NCBI GenBank assembly: GCA_025345505.1 | Contig: JANVCC010000120.1 | Span: 7,475,837-7,539,836 of the forward strand | Source of the DNA: Todiramphus chloris collaris | Taxonomy: Eukaryota > Chordata > Aves > Coraciiformes > Alcedinidae | Direction of reading: 5' to 3' | Length of the DNA stretch: 64,000 nucleotides | In this document: in pieces, positions 59,111 to 64,000 of the stretch | Layout: each line of letters begins with the position of its first letter | Numbering within the stretch: position 1 is the stretch's first letter | Made by a program: the position numbers and the translations under genes | The notes under the pieces: model-generated | What the model was told of the DNA's origin: nothing | Database searches by the model: none | Seen by the model: only the letters and a program-made list of their open reading frames with translations

Positions 59111-60961
59111 GGCACTGAGCTCCTTTCCTGTTTTTTATTATCAACTGAATTTGGCATGGAGGGGATTCTCTCCCCACATCCCGTTGGCACACAAAAGGCT
59201 CAAAAACCAGCAAAACCGTTGTTTGTGCTTGAAGGGCGGGGCCCAGGGTGAAAAGAACAGCATGTTTTAGAGCCCAGAGCTAGGAACCATTAGAGCATCT
59301 GGAACAGTTAGTGGGACAGGGGCGTTACAATTAAAGAGAAATGGGTGATTACAGAACCGTTCCCTGGCTCTGACATAGACAAGGGCAGTTGTGGCACATG
59401 CCTGAGCACGCAGTCAAGGGGATTCCTCTCCTACAGGCCCAGAATAAATGGGGTTTTCACTGGAAAAGTCTGAGGTCGGTGCGACTGCGCTGTGTGGGGC
59501 GGAGGAGCGCAGCTGCCCCTGGCCGGGACGTGGCGCAGAGGCATTTCCCACTGGAGGTGACGAGTGGCCCCCGTGACGGGAGCCGCGTTCCTTGGGGCCA
59601 GCCGTGCACCGTGGCCCCCAGGAGCCGGAACGCGGCCGCCACCACAGCCCCTTCCCGGCACGCACGGCGGGGAGCCTGCCAAGCTCCTCAGCCTCTCCGA
59701 GGGCTCAGGGTGTTCAGCCTTGGCTGTCAGTTTGCAGCTGGGATGGAGATTCCGAGCCAGCTTTCTCTTTCAACAAGTCCCTCAGGAGTGTTGGTGCCCC
59801 AGCCCTGCAGTTCCTGCTATTCCGAGGGAACCGGCAGGACTGGACAGCGCAGCTTTTGCAGAGATACACAAGTCCTGCAGAAAAAATCTTACTGTTCAAG
59901 GACCTCAGCCTCGTCCCCTGAAATGTGCTGTTTTCATTAAAGCAGTGAAATTGGATTTCAAAAAAGCCAGGCTTTGGATAGCAGCCCTTGATTTGGGCCT
60001 GATGAACAAGATCCAGAAGCAAAACAAAGGCCGTTTCCACAATGGTTGGAGGGAAAGGGAACCGGTCCAATTGCAAAACTTGGATCCTGGCACCGAGGGA
60101 GTCTTTGTGTGCAAGACCTGTGGCAATGGATGGCAATGACTTCAGGAAATTCAATACTTGCCTAGCTCATAAACAGAAAACAAGGAAAATAAACTTGGAC
60201 AGATGGGAGGAAGCAGAGACCCAAGCCATGGATTCCTGCTCGACTGGAAAAGATCATGTCTGTCCCAGGCTGAGGCACTCAATGGCTGCCGAGGCCACAC
60301 TCGGGGTGTTTGGGGCCGCAGTGCCAGGCACCGGGCACTGGGCACCAGGCTGGGCAGCTGGGGATGGCAGGATGCAGCAGCATCCCTTCTGCCACGAGCA
60401 CGGGGCTGGAGGAGAGGCCGCGGGCAACCGGGGCAGGAGGGACACGTCTGGGTGGCATGGCAGGAGCCCCCGTGCTGCAAAAACAGGAGCAGGGATGGCA
60501 GCAGTGCCGGTGCCCACAGCAACTTGTCCGAGGGTCACAGTGGAGGGGAAGGCAGCAGATTGTCTTGTGCCACATCATGTGTAAGCTGGAAACACTTGGC
60601 TGCGGCGGTGACAGGGGTAGGAAGAGAATTTGAATAGAAAAGAAAAGAAATTTCTCTGCCAGCATCCTGGCGAGCGCTGGTACGTGGTGCAGCTGGACCC
60701 CTCCTGTAAACCCTCATGATTGTGCAACATCCCGGAGCAGCTCCTTGTCTCAGCATTGCCACCTCCTCCTGCCTGCTCACAGCTTCTTGTCAGAGGAGAG
60801 CCAGGATCCTGGTGCCCAGAGGCGGGACGTGGAGCCCATGTAGGTTAAACCATTCACTGTATGTGCTGTGGCAGGAGAGCAGCCCCATGATGCACATCAG
60901 ACAAGGGTGTGACAGATGGGGATGCGACAGGAGCAAGGAAGGGCTGCCATGGGATGAGGGC
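59110..60961. other. Non-coding mixed stretch
   Basis: AT-rich at 59.11-59.45 and 59.9-60.0 kb; CpG-rich patch at 59.48-59.68 kb. Overlapping frames up to 191 codons, none recognised. Ends at the CR1 boundary. Confidence 0.45.
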
Positions 60962-62528
60962 AACCATTAAAAGCTCAGTGAAAGCTGAGAATATTAAGCT
61001 GGCTAATATTCAAGCACCATTTCCTCCAGGCTCTAGATCAGTGCATCCCAAAGAGTAGGAAATCAAGTAAGAGAGTTAGGAGACCTGCATGGCTGAGCAG
61101 GGAGCTACTAGATAAGCAGAAGAAGGAATTCTACAGAACATGGAAGCAGGGGCAGGCCACTTGGGAAGAATACAGGGAGGTTGTCAGAGGATGCAGGGAT
61201 GCAACAAGGAAAGCTAAGGCCTGCCTAGAACTAAACCGGGCGAGGGAGGTCAAGGACAACAAGAAAGGCTTTTTCAAGTACGTTGGAGGCAAAAGGAATT
61301 CTAGAGGAAATGTGGGCCCCCTGCTGAATGAAGTGGGTGCCCTGGTGACTGGGGATAGAGAGAAGGCTGAGTTACTGAATGCCACCTTCGCCTCAGTCTT
61401 TACTACTCAGGCCAGCGACCAGGAGTCAATACTGTCTCCCGTGGCATCCTCACGGCCAAGCTTAGGAAGTGTGGATTGGGTGACCGTGCAGTGAGGTGGG
61501 TTGGGACCTGGCTGAAGGACAGAGCCCAGAGAGCTGTGGCCAGTGGAGCAGAGTCCAGCTGGAGGCTGTGGGCAGTGGTGTCCCCCAAGGGTCAGTGCTG
61601 GGTCCAATACTGTTCAATATATTCATCAGTGACCTGGACAAAGGGATGGAGTGGACCCTCAGCAAGTTTGCTGATGATACAAAACTGGGAGGAGTGGCTG
61701 ACACTCCAGAAAGCTGTGCTGCCATCCAGCGTGACCTGGACAGGCTGGAGAGCTGGGCAGGGAGAAATTTAATGCAGTTTCACAAGAGCAAGTGTAAAGT
61801 GCTGGGGAAGAACGACCCCTTGGGTCAGTACAGGTTGGGGGCTGATCTGTTGGAGAGCAGCTCTGGGGAGAAAGACCTAGGGGTCCTGGTGGACAAGAGG
61901 ATGGCCACGAGCCAACAATGCGCCCTTGCGGCCAAGAAGGCCAATGGCATCCTGGGGTGCATCAGATCCTGTGGCCAGCAGATCGAGGGAGGTTCTCCTC
62001 CTCCTCTGCACTGGTGAGGTCCCACCTGGAATACTGTGTCCAGTTCTGGGCACCCCAGTTCAAGGACAAAGAGCTACTGGAGAGAGTCCAGTGCAGGGCC
62101 ACCAAGATTACTGAGGGAGTGGAGCATCTCCCTTCTGAGGAGAGGCTGAGAGAACTGGGGCTCTTTAGCCTGGAAGAAATCTGAGGGGGGACCTCATTAA
62201 TGTCTATAAATACATAAAGGGCGAGTGTCAGGAGGATGGAGCCAGTCTCTTCTCAATGCCATCCACTGTTAGGACAAGAGGCAATGGGAGTGAGTTGGAG
62301 CACAAAGAGGTTTAGAGTAAACACAAGGAAAAACTTTTTCACTGTGAGGGTGACAGACACTGGAACGGGCTGCCAGGGAGGTTGTGGAGTCTCTGGAGGC
62401 AAAACCCACCTGGACACGTTCCTGTGTGACCTGATTTAGGTGATCCTGCTCTTGCAGCGGGGTTGGACTGGATGATCTTTCTAGGTCCCTTCCAACCCCT
62501 AACATTCTATGATTCTATGATTCTATGA
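60962..62528 (+). mobile_element. CR1 LINE retrotransposon, 5'-truncated and internally deleted
   Basis: Non-LTR retrotransposon copy of the chicken-repeat-1 family. The 3' end is diagnostic: a GGTTGGA (62461-62467) / TCCAACC (62491-62497) stem is followed by three tandem ATTCTATG octamers (62504-62527), after which unique sequence resumes. Upstream lies a decayed ORF2 running from the endonuclease-RT linker to the C-terminal stop at 62437-62439. The left boundary is approximate and set where CR1-like reading (ending ...LANIQAPF) fades. Full-length CR1 is about 4.5 kb, so this copy lacks the 5' UTR, ORF1 and the endonuclease, as usual for 5'-truncated insertions. Part of the RT fingers/palm is also missing inside the copy, at about 61440-61465. 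No poly(A) tail or target-site duplication is visible, which is normal for CR1. It inserted in + orientation into otherwise repeat-poor DNA. Subfamily not assigned. Confidence 0.96.
61084..62439 (+). pseudogene. CR1 ORF2 (reverse transcriptase) remnant
   Basis: Remnant of the CR1 pol ORF, which in intact elements encodes an endonuclease plus reverse transcriptase for target-primed reverse transcription. Visible pieces, in order: the linker containing [20 protein letters not shown] (about 61312-61370); a junction near 61440-61465 where sequence expected between the linker and KLRKCGL is absent; [20 protein letters not shown] in another frame (about 61467-61525); PQGSVLGP (61583-61606); FADDTK with the catalytic Asp pair (61667-61684); the thumb-like [12 protein letters not shown]; and [12 protein letters not shown] (from about 62013). 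The final piece ends at the stop 62437-62439. The reading frame changes near 61080, 61570, 61980 and 62180, and a stop follows LFSLEEI at about 62184, so it cannot encode a working enzyme. Homology is certain; exact frameshift positions are to within a few bases. Confidence 0.93.
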
Positions 62529-63804
62529 AAGAAATTACTTTTGAAAACAGATTTTAAGAAACAGAGATGATGACTCCACAAAGCCTCAAATGCATTGCCA
62601 GATGATGCCGCCTTGTTCAAAAACACAAGAACTAACTGTTCCCTCTTGGCCACAGACAAGAGGAATCAGTATTTAGACCATTTATGGGCCACAGAGGGTC
62701 AGCAGAGATAGGAAATCTGTGGATTCATTGAATTCCCTCTTTGCCACAACCCCACATTTGCAATTACTGATTCATGACGCTCAGCATCCCGCCTGCCACC
62801 GAACACTGCCTGTAAACCCACTGTGTGCACTGCCCTGGAGCCGAGACGGCTGCCCCTGTGCCATGCCAGGCACTGGCCTTGGGTGCACCCCAGGGCGACA
62901 GCGTGACACAAGAGGTTCCCCAAAATCTGGTACAGGGGTGCTGGAATGTCCCGAGTCACCCAGCTGGATGCGTAGGAGCAGAATTAATGTAGGGAATGCT
63001 TACGGTATTTTTATGTTCAGAGAAATTGTCATTCCTTTGGCTCAGGAATAGAAGCAGCATCCTCCCCTCAAATCAGGCAATTATCATTGTTTATTTCAAG
63101 TTTTAAACTATTGTCTCATAAAAGAAAAGCAACCAAGAGCAGAGAACATGTCTGGGCTGCGCACACTGGAACATGGCAAAAACGCCTGCACAGCACCAGC
63201 CCCACCAGCGTGCCAGGGTCTGCTCCTGCCCATGTGTCTGCAGCCACGCGGGGTCAGCACTTGGGTCAAGGGGCAGAACCTGGCTGACCCTCGGACTTCT
63301 GACAGTCCCTGCCTGGTTTAAGCCTTTGCCTGTTTAAACCAACAAAGACAGACTAAAGAAATCCAAGCCAGCCACCTACTGCTCCTCCTTGGAAATTCAT
63401 AGAATCATCGTTGGCCTGACCTTCCTTTCTGACAAAGAATGGCATGAGAAATACTAGTGATAAAATACAGTGGATACTTTGTTGGAGAAAAAAGTCATAA
63501 ATCAGTATGAGAAGCACACTTGAAACAGTATTTTCGAAGAATATGTCAGATAAACTGGCCAGCCATTAAATTTCACAGGTTCAGTTTAAGAACTTCAGGA
63601 GATTGCTGGCATTGCCTGAAAGAGAGAGGAAAATTATAAACAGATGCTAGGGGCTCTGAGCGAGATGCAGAAATCTGGAGGATAATCCTTATTGCTATTC
63701 AAGATATAACCAAATAGCCACAATAAAGAATTCCGTTCACCTGCCTGGAGAATGACTCTAATGCCAGGGAGATTAAAACCAGCTCTTTAGAGTGAGCGGA
63801 TCAG
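62529..63804. other. AT-rich sequence leading to the terminal CpG island
   Basis: Unique DNA from the CR1 end; GC-rich only at 62.78-62.95 and 63.17-63.3 kb. The segment 63.33-63.8 kb is AT-rich and conserved-looking, with CACTTGA, CACCTG and ATTA cores. On minus, a pyrimidine tract ending CTTTCAG (plus 63616-63622) resembles a splice acceptor, but the frames checked after it close within about a dozen codons. Likely promoter-proximal regulatory DNA for the gene at the right edge. Confidence 0.38.
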
Positions 63805-64000
63805 ATATTTTATAGCGCCGGCGGGTTTGCTCAGACCTCATCTGGCCTCCTTCATCCCCGCGGCCAGCCCATCTCCCGCCGCACCGCTAGTCCGCGATGT
63901 TGCACAGCCCGTCCCGCAGCCGCCGCCGCAGCGCTCGCCCCGCGCCGCCCGACACCCCGGCAGGGACGGACCCCGGGACGGACCCCGGCAGGGACCCCGG
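63805..64000 (+). promoter_or_regulatory. CpG island with possible core promoter, open at window edge
   Basis: Very CpG-dense, GC-rich block beginning abruptly after an AT-rich island and running off the end. A TATA-like TATTTTATA occurs at about 63806-63814. It also reads TATAAAA on the minus strand. An initiator match TCAGACC lies at 63831-63837 (A at 63833), 20-27 bp downstream, compatible with a + strand start. The first ATG is at 63897 with G at -3; its frame stays open to the edge (34 codons, Arg/Pro/Asp-rich, unrecognised). Read on minus, a 37-codon frame from the edge ends RRRLRDGLCNIAD at a TAG (63889-63887), also unrecognised. The last 45 bp carry tandem ACGGACCCCGG-like copies, more typical of 5' UTR or intron than conserved coding sequence. 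Most likely a gene 5' end extending right; strand uncertain. Confidence 0.5.

Noticed and set aside
63397-63422. TCATAGAATCAT resembling a reversed CR1 tail
   Set aside because: Only about 12 bases match and the adjoining CCAACC/GGACC signals are not convincingly present.
63560-63622. Minus-strand exon after TTTCCTCTCTCTTTCAG
   Set aside because: Good acceptor pattern, but the two frames I checked stop within about 12 codons; kept only as a note.
1-64000. CRISPR array, operon, prophage or toxin-antitoxin system
   Set aside because: Tandem arrays lack spacer structure, and composition, CR1 elements and CpG patterns are vertebrate; no prokaryotic gene organisation seen.
1-64000. tRNA, rRNA or known microRNA genes
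   Set aside because: None recognised by eye; a covariance-model scan (tRNAscan-SE, Infernal) would be decisive and was not possible.

Overview
This window looks like a stretch of bird nuclear genome, with almost all of it non-coding. The clearest evidence is a CR1 LINE at 60962-62528. It carries a CR1-type reverse transcriptase remnant ([14 protein letters not shown]) and ends in the CR1 3' signature: a GGTTGGA...TCCAACC stem followed by three ATTCTATG octamers. A second CR1 3' end lies antisense at about 22702-22926. CR1 also occurs in crocodilians and turtles. The very low repeat content, absence of recognisable SINEs and strong GC swings favour a bird. No bacterial, organellar or viral gene was seen.

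I found no convincing host protein-coding exon. Long open frames occur on both strands, up to about 400 codons. They overlap each other, show no domain I recognise, have low-complexity Pro/Ser/Ala/Gly/Arg composition, and are expected in GC-rich, stop-poor DNA. The only protein-coding homology I can support is the decayed CR1 ORF2.

Layout: GC-rich but mostly CpG-poor single-copy DNA alternates with AT-rich islands of about 0.1-1 kb roughly every 2-5 kb. Examples are 1.94-2.04, 2.9-3.4, 7.3-8.3, 9.8-10.7, 11.05-11.4, 15.5-16.4, 19.1-19.4, 20.1-20.7, 25.0-25.7, 31.0-33.1, 36.1-36.4, 37.6-38.7, 42.6-43.9, 44.9-45.2, 48.4-48.9, 49.3-49.9, 52.9-53.8, 55.8-56.5, 57.8-58.3 and 63.3-63.8 kb. Several contain tight clusters of recognisable transcription-factor cores, and some keep CpGs in AT-rich context. 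This is the look of a regulatory landscape (gene desert or very large intron) around a developmental gene. That reading is inference: conservation cannot be tested from one sequence.

Two CpG islands stand out as possible promoters: 19.63-19.99 kb, and the extreme right edge (63.81-64.00 kb, continuing outside), which has a TATA-like element and an initiator-like match at plausible spacing. A third CpG-dense block (14.2-15.3 kb) carries two G-quadruplex motifs and a minisatellite.

Tandem repeats are the other notable class: a 22-bp minisatellite of about 18.5 copies (42148-42555), an 11-bp array of 12 copies (14838-14969), a 7-bp array of 22 copies (18895-19048), four copies of a 37/38-bp unit (30757-30907), a GCAGCRCAG-like array (46056-46154) and several microsatellites. 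I see no clearly novel multi-gene system. The best leads are candidate cis-regulatory elements and the coding-like minisatellites.
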